A DNA stretch of 64,000 bases from Vibrio sp. 10N.261.45.E2 (lineage in GTDB: Bacteria > Pseudomonadota > Gammaproteobacteria > Enterobacterales > Vibrionaceae), in assembly GCF_002875705.1 (NCBI RefSeq), contig NZ_MCZZ01000162.1, positions 1 to 64,000 on the forward strand, in the 5' to 3' direction. The translations under genes and the position numbers were made by a program. The notes beneath the pieces are model-generated. The model worked only from the letters and a program-made list of their open reading frames with translations. It made no database searches and was not told where the DNA came from. Of this stretch, positions 54,157-62,536 are shown one piece after another; position 1 is the stretch's first letter, and every line of letters starts with the position of its first letter.

Positions 54157-55524
54157 TTAAGACTTCTGCATACGCTTTTTCAAACGCGCTAAATCAATGG
54201 CGCTTGAACGAACAGTAAGTTTGATATGTTCGTAGTCGTACTCTTCTTTCACCACACTCATGTTTGAGCGAATTTCACCGATGATGCCTTGTCCAGAATA
54301 AGGAATCGTGATCTCTTCTTCGATCATACCTTGTTCAGCCACACCAACGATGTACTTGTGCAGTTTCGTGATATCCAGAGGATCACGAGTTGACGTTAGC
54401 ATCGCATCTGGGAACTCTTCAATCAGCTCTAACTGCTGTTCTTCAGTCAATCTATCGCACTTGTTCAGTACCAATAGTTTTTCGCTGCCTTCAACGCCCA
54501 CTTGCGCTAATACGTCGTGTACCACATCAAGTTGCGCGCGGAATGAAATGTCAGAAGCATCAACCACATAAAGCAGCAATGAAGCATCATGGGCTTCTGC
54601 TAGCGTTGAGTGGAATGAAGCAACCAGATCGTGTGGAAGCTTCTTGATGAAACCCACCGTATCTGACACTAGGATACGCGGCTGAGTAATTGGTTGAAGC
54701 GCACGAACCGTGGTGTCTAGCGTTGCGAACAGTTTATCTTCACCCACCACTTCGGTTGCTGTCATTGCACGCATCATCGAAGACTTACCGGCATTGGTGT
54801 AGCCAACTAAAGCAACAGTGAAAAGCTCCGCGCGCTTAGTGCGTCGGTTCTTCATTTCATCTTGTACGCTTACTAGCTCACGTTTAAGCGCAGCAATTTG
54901 GTCACGTACTTTACGACGGTCTAGCTCAAGTGAAGTTTCACCCGCACCTTGGCCCATTTGGCGTTCTTTGTCGCCCTCAGACACTTCACGAAGTCGTGGC
55001 ACTAAGTAGTTTAAACGAGCGATTTCAACTTGCAGGCGAGCAGTACGAGTTCGAGCGTGACGGCTAAAGATCTCGATGATGATACCGGTACGGTCAAACA
55101 CTTCGACACCTAGGTGAGATTCGACATTACGCAGTTGAGACGGGCTCAAATCACAGTCGAATACCACAACATCGGCAGCGCCATATTGAAAATCGCCTGT
55201 TGGAAGATCATCAAAATCCAGCTCGTCGATTTCTGAATCAAACAGACCCGACTCATCAAGGAAGTCTTCATCTTCTGCTTCTTCAATCGAACCTTGGTAA
55301 CCGGTTAGGTGCGCAATTTCTGCCAGCTTACCCGCCCCCAACACGTTTTGTCGTTGAGTTGAACTGTGGTGCTGCGATTGAGTACCGACCACTTTAAACC
55401 CTAGGGTTGTTACTAAGCGAGCAAGTTCGGCAAGAGACTCTTTTGCTTCGTCACCTTTGAAGTCCGGTGTCGTAATAGAAATAAGTAAAGCGTTACTAGC
55501 TGAGGGTTTTGCTGTTAGTTTCAT
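54157..55524 (-). CDS. HflX-like GTPase with acidic insertion
   Basis: This 455-residue HflX-family ribosome-associated GTPase has an N-terminal HflX domain (SQHHSSTQRQNVLGAGKLAEI; DRTGIIIEIFSRHARTRTARLQVEIARLNYLVPRLR, of which FSRHARTRTARLQVE is diagnostic). The G domain has G1 GYTNAGKS, G3 DTVGF and G4 NKCD. An unusually acidic stretch at about 78-112 (EEAEDEDFLDESGLFDSE onward) sits between the two N-terminal blocks and is not typical of HflX. Canonical hflX lies in the hfq operon; this copy is isolated, so it may be a paralogue. Confidence 0.9.
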   Translation of the reverse strand: MKLTAKPSASNALLISITTPDFKGDEAKESLAELARLVTTLGFKVVGTQSQHHSSTQRQNVLGAGKLAEIAHLTGYQGSIEEAEDEDFLDESGLFDSEIDELDFDDLPTGDFQYGAADVVVFDCDLSPSQLRNVESHLGVEVFDRTGIIIEIFSRHARTRTARLQVEIARLNYLVPRLREVSEGDKERQMGQGAGETSLELDRRKVRDQIAALKRELVSVQDEMKNRRTKRAELFTVALVGYTNAGKSSMMRAMTATEVVGEDKLFATLDTTVRALQPITQPRILVSDTVGFIKKLPHDLVASFHSTLAEAHDASLLLYVVDASDISFRAQLDVVHDVLAQVGVEGSEKLLVLNKCDRLTEEQQLELIEEFPDAMLTSTRDPLDITKLHKYIVGVAEQGMIEEEITIPYSGQGIIGEIRSNMSVVKEEYDYEHIKLTVRSSAIDLARLKKRMQKS

Positions 55525-55708
55525 GTATTCTTCTGTTTATGCACCAAAGTGCAACCTAGTATTTGGTCTAAAGTTGAGTCGATCCTACGCTGTTCTACGT
55601 CAGCTTTATAGAGCTGAGAGAGACTAAATCGCGATATTATTGCAGTTAAAGCACTTAACTTGGTTATCCCTCTGTTATTGTGAGGAATAAAAACAGGCTG
55701 CGAATAAA

Positions 55709-55750
55709 CAAAAAAGCAGTATCACGTTACTTATTACTTGGTGATACTGC
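55709..55750 (-). terminator. Terminator of the gts sugar ABC operon
   Basis: A perfect 10-bp stem GCAGTATCAC/GTGATACTGC with a 15-nt loop is followed on the minus strand by six T residues, 45 nt after the ATPase stop. The rest of 55525-55708 shows no gene. Confidence 0.85.
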
Positions 55751-55794
55751 CTTTCACTTTTAAGCTATCGTTTAGTCAAAAATCGACTCAATGA

Positions 55795-56907
55795 CTAGAA
55801 TTCGATTCTCGCTTCCGTCTGAGCATCAAAGAATACCGCCTTCGATAAATCAAAATGCAGCGGTGCCATTTGCCCAACTGACACCTCAAATTCCGGCGAC
55901 AAGCGACACGCGACTTCTTGATCGTTAACTTTAACCATCGCGATGGTATCTGGCCCGGTTGGTTCCAATACCTCTAGCTGCAAGTCTAGCTTTGTAGAGG
56001 CAGAAACATCATCGCTCTCTTGTTCGGTAATGTGTTCTGGACGCAAACCAATCACCAACTCTTTGCCATCTTGGTCACGCATGCTTTGTGGCAAACGAAT
56101 GTGGTGTTCTTGAGCTGCAGTACCAACCACTTTAATAATCGGATTCTGTTCCTCATCCAAATCCACCATGGTTTTAATGAAGTTCATTGATGGTGAACCC
56201 ATAAAGCCAGCCACAAACATATTGTTAGGCTTAGTGTAGATCTCTTGTGGCGTACCGAGCTGTTGAAGTTCGCCATCTTTCATTACTGCGATACGGTCAG
56301 CCAATGTCATTGCCTCGATCTGATCATGGGTTACATAAACGATCGTGGTATTGAGCTTCTGGTGCAGACGTTTTATCTGATGACGCATCTCAACACGCAG
56401 CTTGGCATCCAAGTTAGAGAGCGGCTCATCGAACAGATACAACTTAGGACGGCGCGCCAAAGCACGGCCCATCGCGACACGTTGACGCTGACCACCAGAA
56501 AGTTGCGACGGTTTACGGTCTAGCAGTTGCTCGATTTGTAAGATTTCAGCGACACGATTTACTTCAGCGTCGATCTCGTTTTGTGGCATCTTACGAATCT
56601 TCAGGCCAAAAGCGATATTGCCGCGCACCGTCATGTTTGGATAAAGCGCGTAAGACTGGAATACCATCGCGATGTCGCGGTCTTTTGGTTCAACCTGCGC
56701 CACGTCTACACCATCAATCACGATTTCACCTGAGCTAATATTCTCTAACCCAGCAATGGTGTTCATTAAGGTGGATTTTCCACACCCCGAAGGGCCGACA
56801 AGTATCAAAAATTCCCCCGAATCGATACTGATGTCGATGCCCTTTAACGTTTCGTTGTCCGCGTTGCGATAGGTTTTACGGATCTGTTTTAAATCTAATG
56901 TTGCCAT
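55795..56907 (-). CDS. Sugar ABC transporter ATP-binding protein (MalK/UgpC type)
   Basis: This 370-residue CUT1-family ATPase has Walker A GPSGCGKST, Q-loop VFQSYALYP, signature LSGGQRQRVAMGRAL, Walker B LYLFDEPLSNLDA and switch His in VTHDQ. A C-terminal regulatory TOBE domain follows (about 240-370). It energises import through the permeases immediately upstream. It corresponds to the GtsD/MalK position of Pseudomonas glucose transport operons. Confidence 0.93.
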   Translation of the reverse strand: MATLDLKQIRKTYRNADNETLKGIDISIDSGEFLILVGPSGCGKSTLMNTIAGLENISSGEIVIDGVDVAQVEPKDRDIAMVFQSYALYPNMTVRGNIAFGLKIRKMPQNEIDAEVNRVAEILQIEQLLDRKPSQLSGGQRQRVAMGRALARRPKLYLFDEPLSNLDAKLRVEMRHQIKRLHQKLNTTIVYVTHDQIEAMTLADRIAVMKDGELQQLGTPQEIYTKPNNMFVAGFMGSPSMNFIKTMVDLDEEQNPIIKVVGTAAQEHHIRLPQSMRDQDGKELVIGLRPEHITEQESDDVSASTKLDLQLEVLEPTGPDTIAMVKVNDQEVACRLSPEFEVSVGQMAPLHFDLSKAVFFDAQTEARIEF

Positions 56908-56913
56908 GGGTAA

Positions 56914-57771
56914 TTATCCTTTTACTGATCCTGCCGTTAGGCCACGAACAAAATATTTTCCTGCGAAGACATACACCAACAGTGTTGGCAGTGCGGCGAT
57001 AATCGCGGCAGCCATGTCGACGTTGTATTCTTTTACGCCCGTACTGGTGTTAACTAAGTTGTTTAATGCCACGGTGATCGGCTGAGTTTCTGAGCCCGAA
57101 TAGACCACCCCGAACAAGAAGTCGTTCCAGATTGCGGTGAACTGCCAGATCACCGTTACCATGATGATTGGCGTAGAGATCGGTAATAAAATCTTAAAGA
57201 AGATGGTAAAGAAGCCTGCACCATCCAGTTTTGCCGCTTTGATCAACTCATCCGGAATCGAGATATAGAAGTTACGGAAAAACAGAGTGGTAAACGCCAT
57301 GCCGTAGATAACGTGCACAATCACCAATCCGATGGTTGTGTTAGCCAAGCCCATCTTGCCGAGCATGGTCGCCATTGGTAGCAGCACGACTTGGAACGGG
57401 ATGAAGCAACCAAATAACAGCAAGCTAAAGAACAGGTTTGAGCCTCTAAATTGCCATTTCGTCACCACGTAGCCATTGAATGCACCTAGTAGTGTTGAGA
57501 TAGCTACCGCAGGAATCACCATTTGGAATGAGTTCCAAAAGTAGCCTTTGATGCCTTCACATTTAACACCAGTACAAGCGGTGTCCCACGCTTTATACCA
57601 AGCATCAAACACCCACTCTTTAGGTAAACTCATCAAGTTACCTGCCTTTATGTCTGGTAGAGTCTTGAATGAGGTTAGGACCATCACAAACAACGGCATT
57701 AGATAAACTAAGCAGAAGAAAAGCAGTGCTGAATAAATAAAGATTCGAGCAAAATTGATGTTATTCATCAT
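56914..57771 (-). CDS. Sugar ABC transporter permease (MalG/GtsC type)
   Basis: This 285-residue inner-membrane permease has six predicted helices. The EAA loop that contacts the ATPase appears as DELIKAAKLDGAGFFTIFFKILLPISTP (core ELIKAAKLDGAGFF). It overlaps the preceding permease gene by 4 nt (ATGA) and lies 6 nt before the ATPase gene. It pairs with the MalF-like subunit. Confidence 0.92.
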   Translation of the reverse strand: MMNNINFARIFIYSALLFFCLVYLMPLFVMVLTSFKTLPDIKAGNLMSLPKEWVFDAWYKAWDTACTGVKCEGIKGYFWNSFQMVIPAVAISTLLGAFNGYVVTKWQFRGSNLFFSLLLFGCFIPFQVVLLPMATMLGKMGLANTTIGLVIVHVIYGMAFTTLFFRNFYISIPDELIKAAKLDGAGFFTIFFKILLPISTPIIMVTVIWQFTAIWNDFLFGVVYSGSETQPITVALNNLVNTSTGVKEYNVDMAAAIIAALPTLLVYVFAGKYFVRGLTAGSVKG

Positions 57772-58706
57772 GACTTTTTCTCCCTAAGTTCAGAGTAAAG
57801 GTAAGGCACGAGAATCGCTAAAATACCGGCAAGCATCATCATGGCACTGGCAGCACCAAGACCAATTTGTCCACGTGTAAATGAGTGTGCGTACATGAAT
57901 AGCGCAGGAAGATCCGATGAATAACCGGGACCACCTGCCGTCATTGCGGTCACAAGGTCGAAGCTCTTAATTGCAATGTGTGAGGTGATGATCACCGCAC
58001 TGAAAACCACAGGGCGCAAGCAAGGTAAAATGATTTTGAGATAGATAGTGGGTAAGCTTGCCCCATCGATTTGAGCCGCTTTGATGATTGAAGAATCGAT
58101 GCCACGCAGACCTGCTAAGAACATCGCCATCACGAATCCAGAAGACTGCCAAAGTGCTGCAATCACTAAGGTGTAAACCGACATTTCAGAATTGACGAGC
58201 CAGTCAAATTTGAAGTCAGTAAATCCCCAGTCTTGCATCAGCTTTTCAATGCCAAGACCCGGGTTAAGAATCCATTTCCACGCCGTACCCGTCACGATGA
58301 ATGACAACGCCATTGGGTAGAGATAGATGGTACGAATCGCGCCTTCTTGACGGATGTTCTGGTCAAGTAATACAGCTAAACCAACACCTAGCAAGATAGC
58401 AATCGCCATGAATAGAAAACCAAACACACCGAGGTTGGTGATAGAGGTTATCCAACGATCGTTGTCCATCAGCTTTTCATATTGGGTTAAACCAACGAAG
58501 TTGAAGCTAGGAAGAAATCGAGAGTTGGTGAACGACAATGCGGCCGTCCAAAATATATAACCGTAGATACACACCACGGTCACTAACGCAGTTGGCGCCA
58601 GCACAATTTTAGGTAACCAATGTTGCAACCTGTCAGCAAAACTCGGTTTCGGTGCAGGCTGGCTCCTTGTGGGTTTTGGAGTCGACTCAGTCAAAACATG
58701 CTCCAT
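57768..58706 (-). CDS. Sugar ABC transporter permease (MalF/GtsB type)
   Basis: This 312-residue permease has a hydrophilic Pro/Lys-rich N-terminus, then six membrane helices. The EAA loop reads SSIIKAAQIDGASLPTIYLKIILPCLRP (core IIKAAQIDGASLPTIYLKII). Together with the MalG-like protein it forms the channel for a monosaccharide. It starts 144 nt after the binding-protein gene. Confidence 0.92.
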   Translation of the reverse strand: MEHVLTESTPKPTRSQPAPKPSFADRLQHWLPKIVLAPTALVTVVCIYGYIFWTAALSFTNSRFLPSFNFVGLTQYEKLMDNDRWITSITNLGVFGFLFMAIAILLGVGLAVLLDQNIRQEGAIRTIYLYPMALSFIVTGTAWKWILNPGLGIEKLMQDWGFTDFKFDWLVNSEMSVYTLVIAALWQSSGFVMAMFLAGLRGIDSSIIKAAQIDGASLPTIYLKIILPCLRPVVFSAVIITSHIAIKSFDLVTAMTAGGPGYSSDLPALFMYAHSFTRGQIGLGAASAMMMLAGILAILVPYLYSELREKKS

Positions 58707-58796
58707 AACTTATCCTTGTTGCACAATCGAGCCAATGGCTTACCTTTCGGCACCACATCAGCATTACGCATATCAGAATTAGAAGTGAAGAGCAGA

Positions 58797-58842
58797 TAGG
58801 CTCCCTACGAGCCTACCCACCCTGGGGGTTTGGTACTAAACC
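58797..58842 (-). other. Two hairpins between gtsA-like and gtsB-like genes
   Basis: One perfect 7-bp stem TAGGCTC/GAGCCTA (58797-58815, loop CCTAC) and a 5-bp stem GGTTT/AAACC (58827-58842) lie in the 144-nt gap, without T-tracts. They probably stabilise the binding-protein mRNA and lower permease expression. Confidence 0.5.
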
Positions 58843-58850
58843 AAGTGTGA

Positions 58851-60098
58851 TTAGATAGCCGCTTTCACTGCTTTCGCTAGCTTGGCTGCCGCTTCTTTTG
58901 GATCGGCGTCTTTCTCGTTGAAGAAGTTAGTCACAACGTCATAGATAGCGCCTTGAGCGTAGCTTGTCGTTGCTAGGCCGTGAGCCATACTTGGTACAAG
59001 GTCGCCAGATTCCGCACTCGCTTTGAAGGTTGCCATTGAGTCCAACGCACATTGGTCGAACTTAGACATGTCCATATCGAGGCGCACTGGAATCGAGCCT
59101 TTGTTTAGGTTGAAGACTTCTTGGAAATCTTTGGTAAGAATGGTTTTCGCTAGGTCTTGCTGCGCCTTTTGGTTTTCTTTGTCGCTTAACTCAAAGAACG
59201 CAAAGCTATCGATATTGAAAGTAAATTGGCCGTCAGTACCTGGAGCTGGTGCACAGATGTAATCTTTACCCGGCACTTTGCCTGCCGCAGTAAATTCACC
59301 TTTCGCCCAGTCACCCATGATTTGCATTGCAGCTTCGCCATTGATAACCATAGAGGTTGCGACGTTCCAATCACGACCTGGAGAGTTACTGTCGATGTAG
59401 TCACGCATCTTTTTAAACTTGGTGAACACTTCCACCATTTTGTCGCCAGACAATACGTCCATATCAAGTTCAACGAATGCTTTGTTGTAATCTTCACTGC
59501 CTAGAACATCAAGTGCCACAGCTTCAAAGACTGTCGCGTCTTGCCAAGGTTGACCACCGTGAGCCAGTGGAATGAAGCCCGCCGCTTTGATCTTGTCTGC
59601 AGCAACAAAGAATTCATCTAATGTCGTTGGAACCGTAACGCCTGATTTTTCTAAAACAACAGGGTTCGCCCAAAGCCAGTTAACGCGGTGAACGTTGACA
59701 GGAACCGCTACATATTCGCCGTCCCACTTCATCACTTTAGTGACAACTTCTGGCAGTAGTTCATCCCACTGTTCTTGTTTCGCTGTTGCATCGAGAGACG
59801 TCAGAAAACCTAAACCACCCCACTCTTGAATATCATGACCTTTGATCTGCGCAGCAGATGGAGGGTTACCCGATACTGCTCGCGTTTTTAAAACAGTCAT
59901 CGCACTTTCACCGCCGCCACCAGCAACTGCGAAGTCTTTCCAAGTATGGCCTTGTTGTTCAATCATCTCTTTCAGTACAGCAGCGGATTTCGCTTCGCCA
60001 CCGGCAGTCCACCAGTGAAGCACTTCCACTTCACCAGCTTGAGAAAATGTTGAGGCAGTAAGAAGAGATAGAGTAAGTAGGGTTTTATTGATTTTCAT
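58851..60098 (-). CDS. Glucose/mannose-type ABC substrate-binding protein (GtsA-like)
   Basis: This 415-residue periplasmic CUT1 binding protein has a signal peptide (about 1-21, ending SQA). Its mature start VEVLHWWTAGGEAKSAAVLKE (core HWWTAGGEAKSA) and the segment AVPVNVHRVNWLWANP resemble Pseudomonas GtsA, a glucose/mannose receptor. The adjacent GltR/GtrS-like two-component system supports glucose-type specificity, though other sugars remain possible. It is the first gene of a four-gene operon. Confidence 0.9.
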   Translation of the reverse strand: MKINKTLLTLSLLTASTFSQAGEVEVLHWWTAGGEAKSAAVLKEMIEQQGHTWKDFAVAGGGGESAMTVLKTRAVSGNPPSAAQIKGHDIQEWGGLGFLTSLDATAKQEQWDELLPEVVTKVMKWDGEYVAVPVNVHRVNWLWANPVVLEKSGVTVPTTLDEFFVAADKIKAAGFIPLAHGGQPWQDATVFEAVALDVLGSEDYNKAFVELDMDVLSGDKMVEVFTKFKKMRDYIDSNSPGRDWNVATSMVINGEAAMQIMGDWAKGEFTAAGKVPGKDYICAPAPGTDGQFTFNIDSFAFFELSDKENQKAQQDLAKTILTKDFQEVFNLNKGSIPVRLDMDMSKFDQCALDSMATFKASAESGDLVPSMAHGLATTSYAQGAIYDVVTNFFNEKDADPKEAAAKLAKAVKAAI

Positions 60099-60189
60099 TA
60101 TTATCTTCCATGTTTAGCGGACTCGACGTCCGGTTCAATAAAGAGTCTACTTATTCTGATTGATAAGATTGAAACAAAAGGTAATCTCA

Positions 60190-60209
60190 ATGTAACATAA
60201 TTGTTACAT
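60190..60209. promoter_or_regulatory. Palindromic/tandem operator upstream of gtsA-like gene
   Basis: ATGTAAC-N6-GTTACAT is a perfect 7-bp inverted repeat. On the minus strand it also reads as TGTAAC and TGTTAC with 11-bp period, the spacing OmpR-family regulators use. It ends at the sensor kinase stop codon, 92 bp before the gtsA-like start. Confidence 0.5.
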
Positions 60210-61654
60210 TACACTTCTAAGCCTCTAGGGATATAGACTTTGGCTTCTAAGCCACCTTGAGAGGAGTTGCGAATAATGAGATCTCCGCCGTGTCCATGCA
60301 GGATATTTCGGCAGATCCCGAGCCCTAAACCATGTCCTTGGTCGTCGGTTGCAAGCCTAAAGTAGGGTTCAAAAACCAGCTCTAACTTGTCTTCAGGGAT
60401 ACCTTTGCCGTGATCCTGAATCGTCACAATGACCCACACTGAATCACTGCTGATATCGACTTCGGCGGATTGTCCATATTTCACAGCATTGTCGATAAGA
60501 TTGGTGAGCACGCGTTTAATCGCTAAAGGTTTAGCTACCAAAGGCTCAATCACAGCAGGTTCAAACTCGACCTGAGTTTGGTATTGATTGTGTAATTCAA
60601 TCACGGAGAGCATCATATCGTTGAGATCGATAATGGCATTGTTTTCGTGGAGGTCTGTGTCTCTTACCGCTTGTAATGCCCCCTTCACCATCATCTCAAG
60701 CTCATCCAAATCCTTGTTGAACTTGTCTTTCTTGACCTCACTTTCCAATAGCTCGGTTCGAAGCCTTAAACGGGTGATTGGCGTCTTCAAGTCATGAGAG
60801 ATAGCCGAGAACAAATGCTCTCGGTCGGCAACATAGCGACGAATGCGCTGCTGCATGCGATTAAAGGCTCGAGTTGCCGTAACCAGTTCCGTTGCCCCTT
60901 CTTCGTTAAGCGGAGGCTGCTGAATATCCATGCTCATTTCATTGGCCGCCCTTGCTAGCTTTTTAAGCGGGCGTACTTGGCGGCGAATCATTAAGTAGGT
61001 CAACACCAGCAGAATCAGAGTTGAAGAGAGCAAGAAGATCACCTGTTCACGACCAAGAATGGTGTCATCCAGTTTTACGTAGGGTGCAGGCAACAGCGCG
61101 GCAATGTAGACCCATTCATGACTGGCTAGCTCTATCTGAACGACCAAAATAGGCGGATTAAGAGGCTCTAAGGTTAAGGTGTGATGTGCCCACGATCGAG
61201 GGAGATCACTCAAATAGATATCATTTTTAAGTAAGCGAAGGTGTTCTGGACGTGAAAAATCTACCCGAACTGATTCGACTTTATTGAGCTTGCTACTCAA
61301 AACGCTTTCTATGGCTTCTATCGAGGCCGTTTTTAAACGAGTATCGGGAATGGGGTCCACAATCAGCGCCTCTTTGTTGAAAGAGACGAAGAAGCGCGTA
61401 CCGCCCATATTTCGAATTTGGTCTAACACGATATGGCGATATTTGACGGGCAAAGACTGGAAGAAAGTCACCGTTGAAGCAAACATGTTCGCCATGCTCG
61501 ATGAGGCCGAACGAATCCCTTCCAGTTCCTTGTGTTTGGATTCGCTATACCAAATGGAGGTTGCGATACCTTGCGCGATGACGACGGCTAGCAAGGTCAA
61601 AAGCAAGGTTCGAGCAACTAAGGAGTTTGGCTTTAAACTTCTCAACCACTTCAT
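60209..61654 (-). CDS. Sensor histidine kinase of sugar-uptake two-component system (GtrS-like)
   Basis: This 481-residue EnvZ-type kinase has membrane helices at about 12-34 and 200-220 flanking a periplasmic sensor domain. A HAMP domain follows (RRQVRPLKKLARAANEMS), with the phospho-accepting His in SAISHDLKTPITRLRLRTELLE. The ATPase carries LTNLIDNAVKYG (N box), DHGKGIP (G1) and HGLGLGICRNI (G2). It is cotranscribed with the response regulator 2 nt upstream, and adjacent to gtsABC, as gtrS-gltR is in Pseudomonas. The ligand is inferred. Confidence 0.9.
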   Translation of the reverse strand: MKWLRSLKPNSLVARTLLLTLLAVVIAQGIATSIWYSESKHKELEGIRSASSSMANMFASTVTFFQSLPVKYRHIVLDQIRNMGGTRFFVSFNKEALIVDPIPDTRLKTASIEAIESVLSSKLNKVESVRVDFSRPEHLRLLKNDIYLSDLPRSWAHHTLTLEPLNPPILVVQIELASHEWVYIAALLPAPYVKLDDTILGREQVIFLLSSTLILLVLTYLMIRRQVRPLKKLARAANEMSMDIQQPPLNEEGATELVTATRAFNRMQQRIRRYVADREHLFSAISHDLKTPITRLRLRTELLESEVKKDKFNKDLDELEMMVKGALQAVRDTDLHENNAIIDLNDMMLSVIELHNQYQTQVEFEPAVIEPLVAKPLAIKRVLTNLIDNAVKYGQSAEVDISSDSVWVIVTIQDHGKGIPEDKLELVFEPYFRLATDDQGHGLGLGICRNILHGHGGDLIIRNSSQGGLEAKVYIPRGLEV

Positions 61655-61656
61655 GC

Positions 61657-62385
61657 TCAGTGCTCATATTGAACAGGCACAGCAAGGATATAGCCGTTGC
61701 CACGCATGGTTTTAATGTAGTGCGGGTATTTAGCGCTATCGCCCAATCGGCTCCTCAGTCGACTAAGCTGTACATCAATGCCGCGCTCAAAAGGCAGCGC
61801 TTCACGGCCTCTGGTGGCAAAAGAGATAGTATCTCGGTCTAACACTTCATTAGGGCGAGTAAGGAACAACATTAACAGTGAGAAGTCACTGCCCGATAAG
61901 TCCATTTCTTCTGAGCTTTCATTGTGAGAAATTCGATGAGCTAGGGTATCGAGCGTCCAATCACCAAAGATAATCTGTTTAGGCAATGAATCACTCGGCT
62001 TATCATCGACAACTTGAACACGGCGTAACAGGGCTTTGATACGCGCCATTAACTGGCGAGGGCTAAACGGCTTAGCGATGTAATCATCCGCACCAATTTC
62101 TAAGCCAATGATCTGATCAGTTTCATCCGATACCGCAGTCAACATGATGATAGGCACATTCGATTGCTTACGGACGCGTTGACACAAAGTAAAACCATCG
62201 TCACCGGGCAGCATCACATCAAGCAGAATCAGATCAGGGTAACCTTGGTTTTGCAGATGAGTTTCTAGTTCAACACCGTCTCCTACAGAAGAGACATCGA
62301 AACCCGATTTTGTGAGGTACTCTTCCAGCAGCTCGCGGATTTCTTGGTCATCATCCACCACGAGAATTCGAGTATTTGTTGGCAT
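61657..62385 (-). CDS. OmpR-family response regulator (GltR-like)
   Basis: This 242-residue regulator has a receiver domain with phospho-acceptor Asp56 (LILLDVMLPGDDGF), acidic pocket DDD at 11-13 and Lys in DDYIAKPFSPRQL. The C-terminal winged-helix DNA-binding domain ends RLRSRLGDSAKYPHYIKTMRGNGYIL. It likely controls the neighbouring sugar ABC operon, possibly through the repeats at 60190-60209. It is the first gene of the regulator-kinase pair. Confidence 0.92.
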   Translation of the reverse strand: MPTNTRILVVDDDQEIRELLEEYLTKSGFDVSSVGDGVELETHLQNQGYPDLILLDVMLPGDDGFTLCQRVRKQSNVPIIMLTAVSDETDQIIGLEIGADDYIAKPFSPRQLMARIKALLRRVQVVDDKPSDSLPKQIIFGDWTLDTLAHRISHNESSEEMDLSGSDFSLLMLFLTRPNEVLDRDTISFATRGREALPFERGIDVQLSRLRSRLGDSAKYPHYIKTMRGNGYILAVPVQYEH

Positions 62386-62536
62386 CGCCCAAACCTATTA
62401 AATTTACAACTTATTCACATAGTGTATAGGCAGGTTGAGCATTTGATTATTGATATGTTTGTAAAATTAGAAGAACAAACAGACAGAGATCACAACTAAG
62501 TGACCTCTATCTGCTCGTTTAATTAGACGAATCACT

